A stretch of DNA of 64,000 nt from an uncultured Muribaculum sp. Its GTDB lineage: Bacteria > Bacteroidota > Bacteroidia > Bacteroidales > Muribaculaceae. Under the pieces are notes generated by a model that was not told the DNA's origin, searched no databases, and was given only the letters and a program-made list of their open reading frames with translations. The position numbers and the translations under genes were made by a program. Numbering within the stretch: position 1 is the first letter of the stretch; each line of letters opens with the position of its first letter. This document shows positions 49,776 to 59,125 of the stretch, piece after piece. The DNA lies in contig CAJUMZ010000003.1 of assembly GCA_910587665.1 (NCBI GenBank), positions 62,001 to 126,000 on the forward strand, written 5' to 3'.

Positions 49776-50606
49776 ATGGACTGGATTGACGCCCTCATAC
49801 TCGGCATAATACAAGGCTTATCGGAATATCTCCCGATAAGCAGCAGCGGACATCTTGAAATATTCAAGCAGATACTCGGAGTACATCTCGACCCTGATGC
49901 CTCACTTGAATTCAGCATCATGCTCCATGTGGCTACCGTGCTGAGTACCATCGTAATATTATGGCATGAATTTTATCCGCTTCTTGTGTCATTTTTCACC
50001 ATAAAACGTGACAAGCACTTTTATACCGTGTGCAAGATTCTTTTATCGTGCATCCCGGTAGGAATCGTCGGCGCGTTCTTTCAGAAAGACGTGGAAAAAT
50101 TTTTCGAAGGCAACCTTACTGTCGTCGGAATATGCCTCATCGTTACCGCTGCCCTGCTCTGTTTCGCCTATTTCTCACGCACTCGCTCGGCAATCATGCA
50201 TCCCACTCGACCCCAGGGGCGCGACATATCCTGGCTTGACGCCTTCATTATCGGATGTGCACAGGCTATCGCAGTGCTTCCCGGACTATCCCGCTCAGGC
50301 ACAACAATCGCCACCGGCATAATACTTGGCGACAACCGTGAGAAAGTGGCACAATTCTCATTCCTGATGGTGATTATCCCCATCCTCGGCAAAGGCTTGC
50401 TCGATCTCAAAGATATGCTCATGCCCGACGAGGTGGTTGCCGCTTCCCCTGCCGTGGGCATCTTGCCTCTTGTAATCGGCTTCCTTGCCTCATTCATTGT
50501 CGGCTGTCTTGCCTGCAAGTGGATGCTCAACATCGTAAAGCAAGGCAAGTTGGTATGGTTTGCCGTATATTGCGTTATAGCCGGTGTGCTCTGTCTAATC
50601 TGGTAA
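49776..50606 (+). CDS. uppP: undecaprenyl-diphosphate phosphatase
   Basis: The 276-residue integral membrane enzyme has the two conserved motifs: IIQGLSEYLPISSSGHL near the start (Glu and the Ser-Gly-His), and the second repeat with VLPGLSRSGTTIATGI. It removes a phosphate from undecaprenyl diphosphate so the carrier can be reused for cell-wall and envelope polymers. It is also called BacA because overexpression gives bacitracin resistance. It is co-transcribed with ftsX upstream and truB (9 bp gap). Confidence 0.95.
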   Translation: MDWIDALILGIIQGLSEYLPISSSGHLEIFKQILGVHLDPDASLEFSIMLHVATVLSTIVILWHEFYPLLVSFFTIKRDKHFYTVCKILLSCIPVGIVGAFFQKDVEKFFEGNLTVVGICLIVTAALLCFAYFSRTRSAIMHPTRPQGRDISWLDAFIIGCAQAIAVLPGLSRSGTTIATGIILGDNREKVAQFSFLMVIIPILGKGLLDLKDMLMPDEVVAASPAVGILPLVIGFLASFIVGCLACKWMLNIVKQGKLVWFAVYCVIAGVLCLIW

Positions 50607-50615
50607 TTCTGGGCA

Positions 50616-51332
50616 ATGAACTTTATCGACGGAGAAATATTATACCTCGACAAGCCACTCGGATGGACATCGTTTGACGCCGTGAAGCGTGTCAGAGGAG
50701 CGTTGCTGCGCCGCATGAAGCTCAAGAAGCTGAAAGTCGGTCATGCCGGCACCCTTGACCCGCTCGCTACGGGGGTCATGATGGTGTGTACCGGAAAGGC
50801 GACAAAACTTATTGACTCACTTCAGGCTCATGTAAAGGAATATGTGGCGACGATTGCACTCGGAGCCACCACCCCGTCATTTGACCTGGAGACACAAATT
50901 GACGCCACCTACCCCACCTCCCACATAACCCGCGAACTCGTGGAGGAGACGCTGAAAAAATTCACCGGTCCGATATCTCAGATTCCTCCCGCATTCTCGG
51001 CTTGCAAGGTAGACGGTGTACGTGCCTATGAGCATGCCCGAAAAGGGAAAGAGGTGACAATAAAGCCGAAGCTTCTTGTCATCGACACAATAGAGCTGCT
51101 CGATTTTTCACCGGAAAGCATCAAAATAAGGGTAGTGTGCAGTAAAGGCACCTACATCCGGGCGCTTGCCCGCGATATCGGCGAAGCTCTCGGCTCGGGC
51201 GGACATCTGACCGCCCTGCGGCGCACCCGCGTAGGCGAAGTAAGCGTTGACAACTGTCTTTCAGTCGACGACGCAATACAATTGATCGGCGAGACTCCTA
51301 TAGAAATGCCGGAAGAACAAGACCAAAAATAA
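50616..51332 (+). CDS. truB: tRNA pseudouridine-55 synthase
   Basis: The 238-residue enzyme has LYLDKPLGWTSFDAVKRVR, the catalytic block GHAGTLDPLATGVMMVCTG (Asp nucleophile), and a later GTYIRALARDIGEALGSGGHL region. It forms pseudouridine 55 in the T-loop of tRNAs. The size is shorter than the 314-residue E. coli protein because the C-terminal PUA extension is absent, which is usual in Bacteroidota. Confidence 0.95.
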   Translation: MNFIDGEILYLDKPLGWTSFDAVKRVRGALLRRMKLKKLKVGHAGTLDPLATGVMMVCTGKATKLIDSLQAHVKEYVATIALGATTPSFDLETQIDATYPTSHITRELVEETLKKFTGPISQIPPAFSACKVDGVRAYEHARKGKEVTIKPKLLVIDTIELLDFSPESIKIRVVCSKGTYIRALARDIGEALGSGGHLTALRRTRVGEVSVDNCLSVDDAIQLIGETPIEMPEEQDQK

Positions 51333-51365
51333 ACAAGTATACAATAAAACTCCTTATATACACAT

Positions 51366-52418
51366 ATGAAACTTTCACAATTTAAATTCAAACTTCCTGA
51401 CGAGCTTATAGCCACCGAGCCTTGCGAGGTACGCGACGAGTCACGCCTCATGGTGGTACACCGTTCTACCGGAGAGATTGAACACCGCCGGTTCAAGGAA
51501 ATAATCAACTATTTTGACGAAGGCGACATGTTTATCTTCAACGACACCAAGGTATTTCCCGCCCTGCTTTACGGCAACAAGGAAAAGACAGGTGCGAAGA
51601 TCGAGGTGTTTCTGCTCCGCGAGCTTAACGAGGAAAATAAATTGTGGGATGTTTTAGTCGAGCCTGCGCGCAAAATCCGTATCGGCAACAAGCTTTATTT
51701 CGGCGACGACGAGTCGATGGTAGCCGAGGTAATCGACAACACCACTTCACGCGGCAGGACACTGCGATTCCTTTACGACGGAAGCCACGAAGAATTCAAG
51801 GAAGCCCTGTATAAACTCGGACAGACACCGTTGCCCCCCTATATCAAGCGCGAGCCGGTGGAAGAAGATGCTGAGCGTTACCAGTGTATCTTCGCGCAGA
51901 AAGAAGGGGCTGTAGTAGCCCCGTCGGCAGGCATGCATTTCAGCCGCGAGCTTTTGAAGCGTATGGAGATCAAAGGGATTGAATCAGGATTCCTTACCGT
52001 ACACTCAGGTCTCGGCAACTACCGAGAGATCGATGTTGAAGACCTTACCAAGCATCGCATGGACTCGGAAGAGATGGAAGTGAGCGAGACTCTCGTGGAG
52101 CAGGTCAACGCCACCAAGGATGCAGGCAAGCAGGTGTGTGCGGTCGGCACTTCCGTATTGCGCGGAATCGAGAGCGCCGTAAGCATGGGCGGACATATGA
52201 AGACATTCTCCGGATGGACCAACAAGTTCATATTCCCACCCTATGATTTCACGGTGGCAACCGCAATGGTAAGCGGATTCCACATGCCCTACTCCACCAT
52301 GCTCATGATGGTAGCCGCTTTCGGGGGGTATGACCTCGTAATGAAAGCCTACGAAGTTGCCGTCAAGGAAAAATATCGGTTTGGAGCCTACGGTGACGCC
52401 ATGCTGATCATCGACTAA
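51366..52418 (+). CDS. queA: S-adenosylmethionine:tRNA ribosyltransferase-isomerase
   Basis: The 350-residue protein matches QueA: SQFKFKLPDELIATEPCEVRDESRL at the start, FIFNDTKVFPALLYG, APSAGMHFS and GWTNKFIFPPYDF. It transfers and rearranges the ribosyl moiety of S-adenosylmethionine onto preQ1-modified tRNA in queuosine synthesis. It closes the ftsX-uppP-truB unit, and its last 4 bp overlap the end of the opposing yigZ-like gene. No preQ1 riboswitch is seen upstream. Confidence 0.95.
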   Translation: MKLSQFKFKLPDELIATEPCEVRDESRLMVVHRSTGEIEHRRFKEIINYFDEGDMFIFNDTKVFPALLYGNKEKTGAKIEVFLLRELNEENKLWDVLVEPARKIRIGNKLYFGDDESMVAEVIDNTTSRGRTLRFLYDGSHEEFKEALYKLGQTPLPPYIKREPVEEDAERYQCIFAQKEGAVVAPSAGMHFSRELLKRMEIKGIESGFLTVHSGLGNYREIDVEDLTKHRMDSEEMEVSETLVEQVNATKDAGKQVCAVGTSVLRGIESAVSMGGHMKTFSGWTNKFIFPPYDFTVATAMVSGFHMPYSTMLMMVAAFGGYDLVMKAYEVAVKEKYRFGAYGDAMLIID

Positions 52419-53011
52419 TCACGCAGGCTAACCCCGTCGATGCCACACAGACGCGCTGTCATTGCCCCGGCAAGGTCAGCGCGTATTTTTATAGCCATCT
52501 CACATGCATTGTCAAATGTCTGTGAAATGATTTTCACCTCAGAATCCTTTACCGCCTTCATGACATCGTTCATCACAAGATACGGGAAAGTAAAGCATAT
52601 CACGCTCTGCTCGTGACACTCTATGATACTACCGGCTGATATTGCCTCGCGCGCCGCCTCGCGATAGGCGACTATGAGTCCGCTTGTACCGAGCTTAATC
52701 CCGCCGAAGTAGCGCACCACCACTATCACTATGTTGGTAAGGTTGAAAGAATTTATCTGCCCAAGTATAGGCTTGCCGGCGGTACCGGAAGGCTCACCGT
52801 TGTCATTTGACTGATATTCCGTACGCGCCGCCCCTATCATGTAGGCCCAGCACACATGCCGCGCGTCATGATATTTTTTCTGATAGGAGGCTATCACCTC
52901 CTTTGCCTCCTGTGCGCTCTCCACCGGCACGGCAAAAGCGAGAAACTTGCTCATCTTCTCTTTGTACCATCCCTCGGCAGGAGCATCAAGCGTATAGAAA
53001 GTATCACCCAT
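52415..53011 (-). CDS. YigZ/IMPACT-family protein
   Basis: The 198-residue protein has the IMPACT N-terminal domain (about 20-125: FLAFAVPVESAQEAKEVI, RHVCWAYMIG, DNGEPSGTAGKPIL, IVVVRYFGGIKLGTSGLIVAYREA). A DUF1949-type C-terminal domain (about 135-195) follows. The bacterial role is unclear; the eukaryotic homologue regulates Gcn2. It overlaps queA by 4 bp at the 3' ends, and a terminator hairpin lies just upstream of its start. Confidence 0.9.
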   Translation of the reverse strand: MGDTFYTLDAPAEGWYKEKMSKFLAFAVPVESAQEAKEVIASYQKKYHDARHVCWAYMIGAARTEYQSNDNGEPSGTAGKPILGQINSFNLTNIVIVVVRYFGGIKLGTSGLIVAYREAAREAISAGSIIECHEQSVICFTFPYLVMNDVMKAVKDSEVKIISQTFDNACEMAIKIRADLAGAMTARLCGIDGVSLRD

Positions 53012-53038
53012 GATGCAAATATACGATTAAATCAAATA

Positions 53039-53071
53039 GGGTGTATCAAATATCACCGATTTGATACACCC
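53039..53071 (-). terminator. intrinsic terminator of the cydAB operon
   Basis: GGGTGTATCAAAT and ATTTGATACACCC form a perfect 13-bp stem with a 7-nt loop. On the minus strand it is followed by TATTTGATTTAATCG, 28 bp after the cydB stop. Confidence 0.85.
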
Positions 53072-53098
53072 TTTTAACCCTTATGCTATATTATCCGA

Positions 53099-54238
53099 TC
53101 AGTAGGAATGGCTGTCATCTTCCATCTCTCTGGGAGTGAACTGCCCGTGATCCATCTTGTACCACACATAGGCGATGTATGCGACCACGACAGGGACAAG
53201 TATCGAGACGAAGCTCATCACTTTCAGCGTAAAATAGGTTGACGAGCTGTTCTGTATCGTCAGCGAGCTTGACGGGTCGGTAAGCGAGGGATAATATGGG
53301 GTGTCGTTGTAGCCGGCGACAAAGAAAAGCGCGAGCACCACAAGCACCGTGCCGATACCCGACCACCATATGCCTTTCGTATAATGACGCGATACGCTTG
53401 CCCTGAACACGGCATAAAGCACCATAACTACACCGATAAGGAACATTACAAGGCACCACCACATCTCGACAAAGTTTACAAGATAACGGTTAGGCTCGAT
53501 TATGAAGCTGTGAAGACCGTTGGTACGATATCCGTCGGTCATGAGCAGCATGCCTACAAACACGAGGAAGAATACCACGAAGATCACCCCGTTGACAAGA
53601 ACCCTGCGCTTGTTGAGGTTGAAGAAATGGTCGTCATCGCCCACATTGTTCATGAAATACAATGAAGCCTGCATGCGGGCAAGGAACACGACGGCAATGC
53701 CGAGAATCCAGTTTTTCCAACAGAATATCGCCTCGAAGCCGTGAGTCGGCGCCCACTGTGATATAACCGGCGAACCGGAATCAAGGATGTTGCCCATCCT
53801 TACTGAAAACTCCGCCCCGAAGAAAAACATCGACACGGCGACACCGAGAAGGAAACAGCCGAGCACACCGTTGATCATCAACAGCCAGTCGTAGAACGAT
53901 GTGCCGTAAAGGTTGCCCGCCTTGCGGCGATACTGGAAGCTTACCGCCTGACCCACAAAAGTGAACAGTATAAGCATCCAGAGCCAATAGGCACCGCCGA
54001 AACTTGTGCTGTAAAACAGCGGGAACGATGCAAAAAATGCGCCTCCAAACACGACAAGCGTAGTAAACGTCAATTCCCATTTCTTGCCTATCGAGTTGAT
54101 GATTAGATTGCGCTCCATAGGATTGCGTGTGCAGAGTATCATCGACTGACCGCCCTGTACAAACAGCAGGAACACGAGCAGCGCACCCAATACCGAAATG
54201 AGCAGCCACCAATATATCTGTAAATGTTCAAGTGCCAT
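53099..54238 (-). CDS. cydB: cytochrome bd ubiquinol/menaquinol oxidase subunit II
   Basis: The 379-residue membrane protein shows the CydB pattern: an N-terminal helix with LLISVLGALLVFLLFVQGGQSM, and helices around FVGQAVSFQYRRKAGNLYG and FLVFVGMLLMTDGY. It pairs with CydA to reduce oxygen to water with quinol electrons, giving anaerobes oxygen tolerance in the gut. It follows cydA by 5 bp. A small CydX-type frame was not seen. Confidence 0.93.
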   Translation of the reverse strand: MALEHLQIYWWLLISVLGALLVFLLFVQGGQSMILCTRNPMERNLIINSIGKKWELTFTTLVVFGGAFFASFPLFYSTSFGGAYWLWMLILFTFVGQAVSFQYRRKAGNLYGTSFYDWLLMINGVLGCFLLGVAVSMFFFGAEFSVRMGNILDSGSPVISQWAPTHGFEAIFCWKNWILGIAVVFLARMQASLYFMNNVGDDDHFFNLNKRRVLVNGVIFVVFFLVFVGMLLMTDGYRTNGLHSFIIEPNRYLVNFVEMWWCLVMFLIGVVMVLYAVFRASVSRHYTKGIWWSGIGTVLVVLALFFVAGYNDTPYYPSLTDPSSSLTIQNSSSTYFTLKVMSFVSILVPVVVAYIAYVWYKMDHGQFTPREMEDDSHSY

Positions 54239-54243
54239 AACCG

Positions 54244-55815
54244 TTATTCTTTAGATATTGTTGATAAATCCTCTTTCGAGTGCTTGCATATCTGAGTGAG
54301 CATGATGCTTATCTCGGCTGCAAGAAGCAAGGTAAATACAGCCGCAAACATCCAGAATGTCACTATCACCGACGACTCGCTGATATGACTGATCGCCGCG
54401 CACGTAGGCATAAGATTCTGGATCACCCATGGCTGTCGACCCACCTCGGCGGTAATCCAGCCGCTCTGCGAGCACACCCATACGATTACGATGGAGAGCA
54501 TGCCGATCCAATTGACCACCTTGTTTTTAAGCCATGACGGCTTCTTATAGGCGGCAAAGAGAGCCACGATGAAGAACAGCAGCAGATAACCGCCCGCAAT
54601 CACCATTATGCGGAAGGCGTAGAATGTCATCCCTACCGGCGGCACGGCTTCCTCGGCTGAGTCAAAATAGCCGTAGCCGAAATATTGATACCCGGCTTTC
54701 AGCTCTTTCTCCGCGGCTGCCATAGCCTCCTTGTCGCCCGCAGCCATCGCGGCGTCAAAGTCGCGTAATGCCCTGTGGGCCTCCCTGCCTATCGCGATGC
54801 GTTCATCATAGCTTACGGTCTTGACCGTATCGCCCGCTTCATTTATCTCGATGCCGTTGATAAGGTCGTTGATGCCCGGCACAAAGGCGTGGGGATCGTG
54901 AGTCGCGAGAAATGAAAGCCCATAGGGTATGCTTATATGAAACAGGTAGGGGTCCTCGTCATCGTTTACCTCCTTGGAGGGGTTGAGCACGCCTACCGCC
55001 ACAAGTTCCTGTCCCCTGCCGCCATCATATAGACCTTCCATCGCCGCAAGCTTCATCGGCTGATGCTTTGCCACGTTCACTGCCGACAGGTCACCGGTCG
55101 CGAGGGTGATAAGTATACCGGCGCCACCTACCCATCCGGCTATCTTGATGGAGTCCATAGCCATCTCGACATTGCGTTTCTTAAGCAGGAACCAGCAGCT
55201 TACACCTATTACAAACACACCGGCCACAACCCATGCGCTTGACACGGTATGGGTAAACTTGGCAACGGCTGTATCGGAAAATACCAATGCCCAGAAATCA
55301 TCCATCACGTTACGCATCTGCGCGGGATCAAACTCCATCCCGACAGGCTGCTGCATCCACGCGTTGGCGATCAGAATCCACATTGCTGACAACGCGGTGC
55401 CGATAGCCGTGAGCCATGTAGCGGTAAGATGAAACGCCGGGCTGACCCTCTTCCATCCGAAAAACATCACTGCTATAAATGTCGATTCCATGAAGAAAGC
55501 CACTATACCCTCGATCGCGAGCGGAGCGCCGAATATGTCGCCGACAAACCAACTGTAATTAGACCAGTTGGTACCGAACTCAAACTCCAGGATAATACCG
55601 GTAGCCACACCTATTGCAAAATTAATACCGAAAAGCAACATCCAGAACTTTGTCATTGCGAGCCATTTGACAGCCCTTGTCTTGACATAGATGCTTTCCA
55701 TGATAGCCACGATAAGCGCCAAGCCTATCGTGAGCGGCACAAACAGCCAGTGATACATAGCGGTCAGCGCAAATTGCCATCGCGACCAGTCTACAACACT
55801 AATTAAGTCATCCAT
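54244..55815 (-). CDS. cydA: cytochrome bd oxidase subunit I
   Basis: The 523-residue protein has the heme-ligand region (MYHWLFVPLTIGLALIVAIM, with the proximal His) and the GRQPW motif (AEVGRQPWVIQNLMPT) expected of CydA. Conserved helices run to the C-terminus. The Q-loop region (about 245-380) contains a charged hydrophilic insert (HRALRDFDAAMAAGDKEAM). The subunit carries hemes b558, b595 and d. It is the middle gene of a DUF4492-cydA-cydB unit. Confidence 0.96.
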   Translation of the reverse strand: MDDLISVVDWSRWQFALTAMYHWLFVPLTIGLALIVAIMESIYVKTRAVKWLAMTKFWMLLFGINFAIGVATGIILEFEFGTNWSNYSWFVGDIFGAPLAIEGIVAFFMESTFIAVMFFGWKRVSPAFHLTATWLTAIGTALSAMWILIANAWMQQPVGMEFDPAQMRNVMDDFWALVFSDTAVAKFTHTVSSAWVVAGVFVIGVSCWFLLKKRNVEMAMDSIKIAGWVGGAGILITLATGDLSAVNVAKHQPMKLAAMEGLYDGGRGQELVAVGVLNPSKEVNDDEDPYLFHISIPYGLSFLATHDPHAFVPGINDLINGIEINEAGDTVKTVSYDERIAIGREAHRALRDFDAAMAAGDKEAMAAAEKELKAGYQYFGYGYFDSAEEAVPPVGMTFYAFRIMVIAGGYLLLFFIVALFAAYKKPSWLKNKVVNWIGMLSIVIVWVCSQSGWITAEVGRQPWVIQNLMPTCAAISHISESSVIVTFWMFAAVFTLLLAAEISIMLTQICKHSKEDLSTISKE

Positions 55816-55838
55816 AAGCGGTTGTTATTATTGATTAT

Positions 55839-56084
55839 TTAATTTTGATTATTGTCCATGAGGGCGCTCCTTACCGCACGCGCCCTGTCGGCATCATTGT
55901 CATAGTCGCGTTGCAGAAGGTCAGGGAAGAAAAACAGCTTGAAAATAAAAAACAATATGAACAGCTTGATCAGAATCATAAGCCACAGATAACGCCCCAC
56001 GGTCATCGAACGGAAACCGTCACGGTAAAAACGGTAAACCCTTATAAGCATATTACCGCGAGAAGGCTCTTGATTTTGGCTCAT
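55839..56084 (-). CDS. DUF4492 small protein upstream of cydAB
   Basis: Starting at the internal ATG (complement of 56082-56084) the protein has 81 residues: a basic N-terminus (MLIRVYRFYRDGFRSM), one hydrophobic helix (LWLMILIKLFILFFIFKLFFF) and a short acidic tail. DUF4492 genes precede cydAB in many Bacteroidota, so it may be a small oxidase subunit or assembly factor (inference). The gap to cydA is 23 bp. The longer frame (start 56102) is less likely. Confidence 0.8.
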   Translation of the reverse strand: MSQNQEPSRGNMLIRVYRFYRDGFRSMTVGRYLWLMILIKLFILFFIFKLFFFPDLLQRDYDNDADRARAVRSALMDNNQN

Positions 56085-56198
56085 GATATTATTTTTTAAC
56101 AAAAGTAAACTTTACTTTCATAAAAAACAAATTATATGGCTTAATAGTTCCAATCACCTCGCAAAAGCGAGAGGAAAACGGCACAAAATAAAAAGAAA

Positions 56199-56221
56199 GG
56201 CGCGGTCAAAATGGCCGCGCC
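56199..56221 (-). terminator. intrinsic terminator of the porin transcript
   Basis: GGCGCGG and CCGCGCC pair around a 9-nt loop, and on the minus strand are followed by TTTCTTTTTATTTTG, 23 bp beyond the porin stop. Confidence 0.88.
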
Positions 56222-56244
56222 CAAAAAACAACTCATTATCTACT

Positions 56245-57585
56245 TCAGAAAGAGAACATAAGCCTTCCTTGAATACAGTTGAAATTAGAGTCTTCCATAT
56301 ATTTGTCCCTGTCAAGATGATTGTAATTATATTCAAGCATCACCTGGACAAACTTGTTGAACGAAAAATTGGCACCAACTGTGACGGAATGCAGGTTACC
56401 ACCGCCTATACTGAGCGAGGTGGCGGGATAGTCGGCGATCATGCCGTTGGGATAATACTGATCCCTACCTGCCGAATAATACTCGCCGTCGACCTTATCA
56501 TTAAGACCGGTATAGCTGTAGCGCGCCACGATTTCAAGCGACCTACCGCTCAGACCGCCAAGCAGACCCTCGGCACTGTTGTAGCGGTAATCCGGGCCGA
56601 ATATCTTATAGCCTGCCTCTATGTATGCGCCGTTGAAGCTGTTGCTGCCGAGCGGATTGCCGTTCTGCCATGATTCAAGAGTGCCCCATGAGTCAATAGA
56701 TCCGAGATTTGCCTCGAAAAGGGTCTGGTCGTCACGCTTTTTGGTAACATGTTTCCACATGTATTCGGCACGTGCAAAAAACTTCGGGCTTACATACAGC
56801 ACTTCCGCGCCTATATTGTAGACATTACGTGCATACGGGAGGATTGCCTCAACAAACTGGGTGTCATCTACAAGTGTCTCCATAGGAGTTCCGAGTACAA
56901 GCTCGGTCATCTTCACATTGTTTTCAGTCTTTCCCACATTCAGGTTTTCATAATGGAAACTTGCACCGATATGGAAAGCTGTAGTACCGTCATTGATCGG
57001 GCGGTAAAGCCATCTTCCACCTACGGCGACACCCTGATAGCCCGAAGGCTGGTCGTTGTAGAGATTTTCAGCAAACACACCTATGTTGGAGTAGAAAGGA
57101 TTGTTGTAATACTTATAGGCGATACCGAGTTCACGACCGGGACAGAGGGCTACGGTAGGAGCGGCACGGTTAATAAAGTGGAGGCTACCGAGAGATGTGT
57201 TGCGCGCCATGCCGGCAGGGTCATTGAAATATCCCGCCTTTATAGAATGGATGCCACCATACGCGTTGTCCGGGTCAAATGAGTATTGTAGAAATATGTT
57301 TTTCTGCTTGAACTTGCCTCCAGAGAAATCGAAATCGGCATAAAAATACCAATTACGATAGGCCATTGACGTACGTATACGTGCATCGGTAAGCTTTGCG
57401 CCCGACTTCATAGGAGTAAAATCGGTATGATACCAAGCGGCATCCATCATCATTCGTGCACCCACGGTAAAATGCAGATCCTCTTCCTTATTGTCAATCT
57501 TGACAGTAGGATTATTGTCAAAATCCTGTGCGGCTACAGAGAGAGCGAAAGCAGCGGCGGCACATAAAATTATATGTCTTTTCAT
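56245..57585 (-). CDS. outer-membrane porin, phosphate-selective porin O/P type
   Basis: The 446-residue protein has a signal peptide (ILCAAAAFALSVAAQ) and alternating aromatic beta-strands through a C-terminal Phe (GRLMFSF), as in 16-stranded OprP/OprO porins. Recognisable segments are GARMMMDAAWYHTDF and FSFNKFVQVMLEYNYNHL. It should let anionic solutes cross the outer membrane. It follows the phosphodiesterase gene by 34 bp in the glp block, so glycerophosphodiesters or phosphate are likely solutes (inference). Confidence 0.85.
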   Translation of the reverse strand: MKRHIILCAAAAFALSVAAQDFDNNPTVKIDNKEEDLHFTVGARMMMDAAWYHTDFTPMKSGAKLTDARIRTSMAYRNWYFYADFDFSGGKFKQKNIFLQYSFDPDNAYGGIHSIKAGYFNDPAGMARNTSLGSLHFINRAAPTVALCPGRELGIAYKYYNNPFYSNIGVFAENLYNDQPSGYQGVAVGGRWLYRPINDGTTAFHIGASFHYENLNVGKTENNVKMTELVLGTPMETLVDDTQFVEAILPYARNVYNIGAEVLYVSPKFFARAEYMWKHVTKKRDDQTLFEANLGSIDSWGTLESWQNGNPLGSNSFNGAYIEAGYKIFGPDYRYNSAEGLLGGLSGRSLEIVARYSYTGLNDKVDGEYYSAGRDQYYPNGMIADYPATSLSIGGGNLHSVTVGANFSFNKFVQVMLEYNYNHLDRDKYMEDSNFNCIQGRLMFSF

Positions 57586-57619
57586 CGTTGTTTACTGTTA
57601 ATCGTTAAAAAACTGAATA

Positions 57620-59098
57620 TTAATACCCGAGACGTTCAAGAGTCTCCACAGGATCAGGCACATAAGCGGGAGCCGAAGCGTTGTCAAACTGAGGATTGCA
57701 GCGGAAACCGTTTTCGATCAGATAGCGGAGTGTCAGTTCGGAGCGGTTGGTGAAAAGACCGTTAAGATATACAGTCCACAACTTGCCGTCGACTGTCACG
57801 CCGAGCAGGTCGTCAAACTGGGTTGTATTACCCCAATTATACTGTCCCATATATTTTCCCATCTGTGCATAAGAGTCAAATGAATACGGGTGATTGAGCA
57901 TCTTCGCCCTTGCGATAAGATAAGCCTGCCAAGGAGCGTCGAGCTCTCCGTAATTGTTGGGTGCACCGGCTATCGACGGGCCTATTATATGAGCCTTGTT
58001 CTCAAGAGCCATGTTGATAAAGTCGGCATAGCCCTGCGGGGTATTCACCTTCAGGTCGGTCGCACCCTTACCTTCCCAAAGGAGGAAGCACATCGGGATC
58101 TGACCCTTGAACACTCCTGCCGTACGACGCAGCGATTCAAGCGAGAATGTCTGTAACACAACCTTGCCGTTGGCGTTGCCGACGTTGACCTTGCCGTTCT
58201 TATAGTTGGGCACACCGTCGCAGGGGCGCGTAATGATGTTCCAGCCGAGACGGTCAAGCTCGTCATACACGCGCTGTTCAAAGTCGCTCGGATTCAGCCA
58301 AGACTCCTTAAACTCAATATATATGCCGGGGCGGTTGCCGGTATCTTCCGGGTCAGCCTCATATTCAAGAGTATATGTCAGACAATCGCGAGGATTGGCA
58401 GGATCCCATGTTCCGGTCACGGAATATATGCGCTCACCGTCGGCGTTACGCTTCAGTATCTTACCCTCGGCAAAAGCGATCTGGTCACTGAGAGCCGACA
58501 CATATTGGTGCTGACCCATAGGATTGTCGGGCGACTTTGGCGAAAAATTGTTACGCGCCTGCTCAAGGCTCGACTCGTTAAACCATGTTCCGGCATCAAG
58601 AGCGAGCAACTCCTCATACATGTAGGACATCGCATAATAGGGGCGGAATGAAGCAACGTCGGCCTTATACCATTCTTCGGCTTGAGCCGCTGTAGCACCG
58701 TGGGCCATGTAGAAATCTTTTCTGGTCTGAGGCACATATTCACCGTAGACATTTTCGATATTTGTCGTACGGCACAGATTTTCATCATGGTTGGCGAGAA
58801 TCACACCATCTTTCGTACACTGGAGATCAGATTCAAGGTAGTCAGCACCCATTTCACGAGCCCAACGCCACGCGGCCTCCGTCTCCTCCGGGCCCCAGAA
58901 AGTAGAGCCACGGTGAGCCATAACCGCGTATTGCGGCACATAGTCACGCACCTTTGCCATCTCCGGAGAGATTGTGTTAACGCTAACGCGGGTAGCATCC
59001 ACGTTGACATTGGTAAAGTCTTGTTCCTCCTGACATGAGGCCAGGGCAAGAATGGTAACCGCAGAGAGGCAGCCGACCTTAATAAAACATTTACTCAT
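57620..59098 (-). CDS. glycerophosphodiester phosphodiesterase lipoprotein
   Basis: The 492-residue protein has a lipobox (AVTILALASC, Cys22), so it is lipid-anchored. The GDPD domain has MAHRGSTFWGPEETEAAWRW (His-Arg-Gly and a P-E-E-T variant of P-E-N-T), YLESDLQCTKDG (Glu-x-Asp metal ligands) and ILANHDENL (His-Asp). It hydrolyses glycerophosphodiesters from phospholipids to glycerol-3-phosphate and an alcohol. At 492 residues it has an extra C-terminal half beyond the usual 330. It lies 27 bp after glpT. Confidence 0.9.
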   Translation of the reverse strand: MSKCFIKVGCLSAVTILALASCQEEQDFTNVNVDATRVSVNTISPEMAKVRDYVPQYAVMAHRGSTFWGPEETEAAWRWAREMGADYLESDLQCTKDGVILANHDENLCRTTNIENVYGEYVPQTRKDFYMAHGATAAQAEEWYKADVASFRPYYAMSYMYEELLALDAGTWFNESSLEQARNNFSPKSPDNPMGQHQYVSALSDQIAFAEGKILKRNADGERIYSVTGTWDPANPRDCLTYTLEYEADPEDTGNRPGIYIEFKESWLNPSDFEQRVYDELDRLGWNIITRPCDGVPNYKNGKVNVGNANGKVVLQTFSLESLRRTAGVFKGQIPMCFLLWEGKGATDLKVNTPQGYADFINMALENKAHIIGPSIAGAPNNYGELDAPWQAYLIARAKMLNHPYSFDSYAQMGKYMGQYNWGNTTQFDDLLGVTVDGKLWTVYLNGLFTNRSELTLRYLIENGFRCNPQFDNASAPAYVPDPVETLERLGY

Positions 59099-59125
59099 AA
59101 TATTACAGGTTGTATATTAGTTAAT

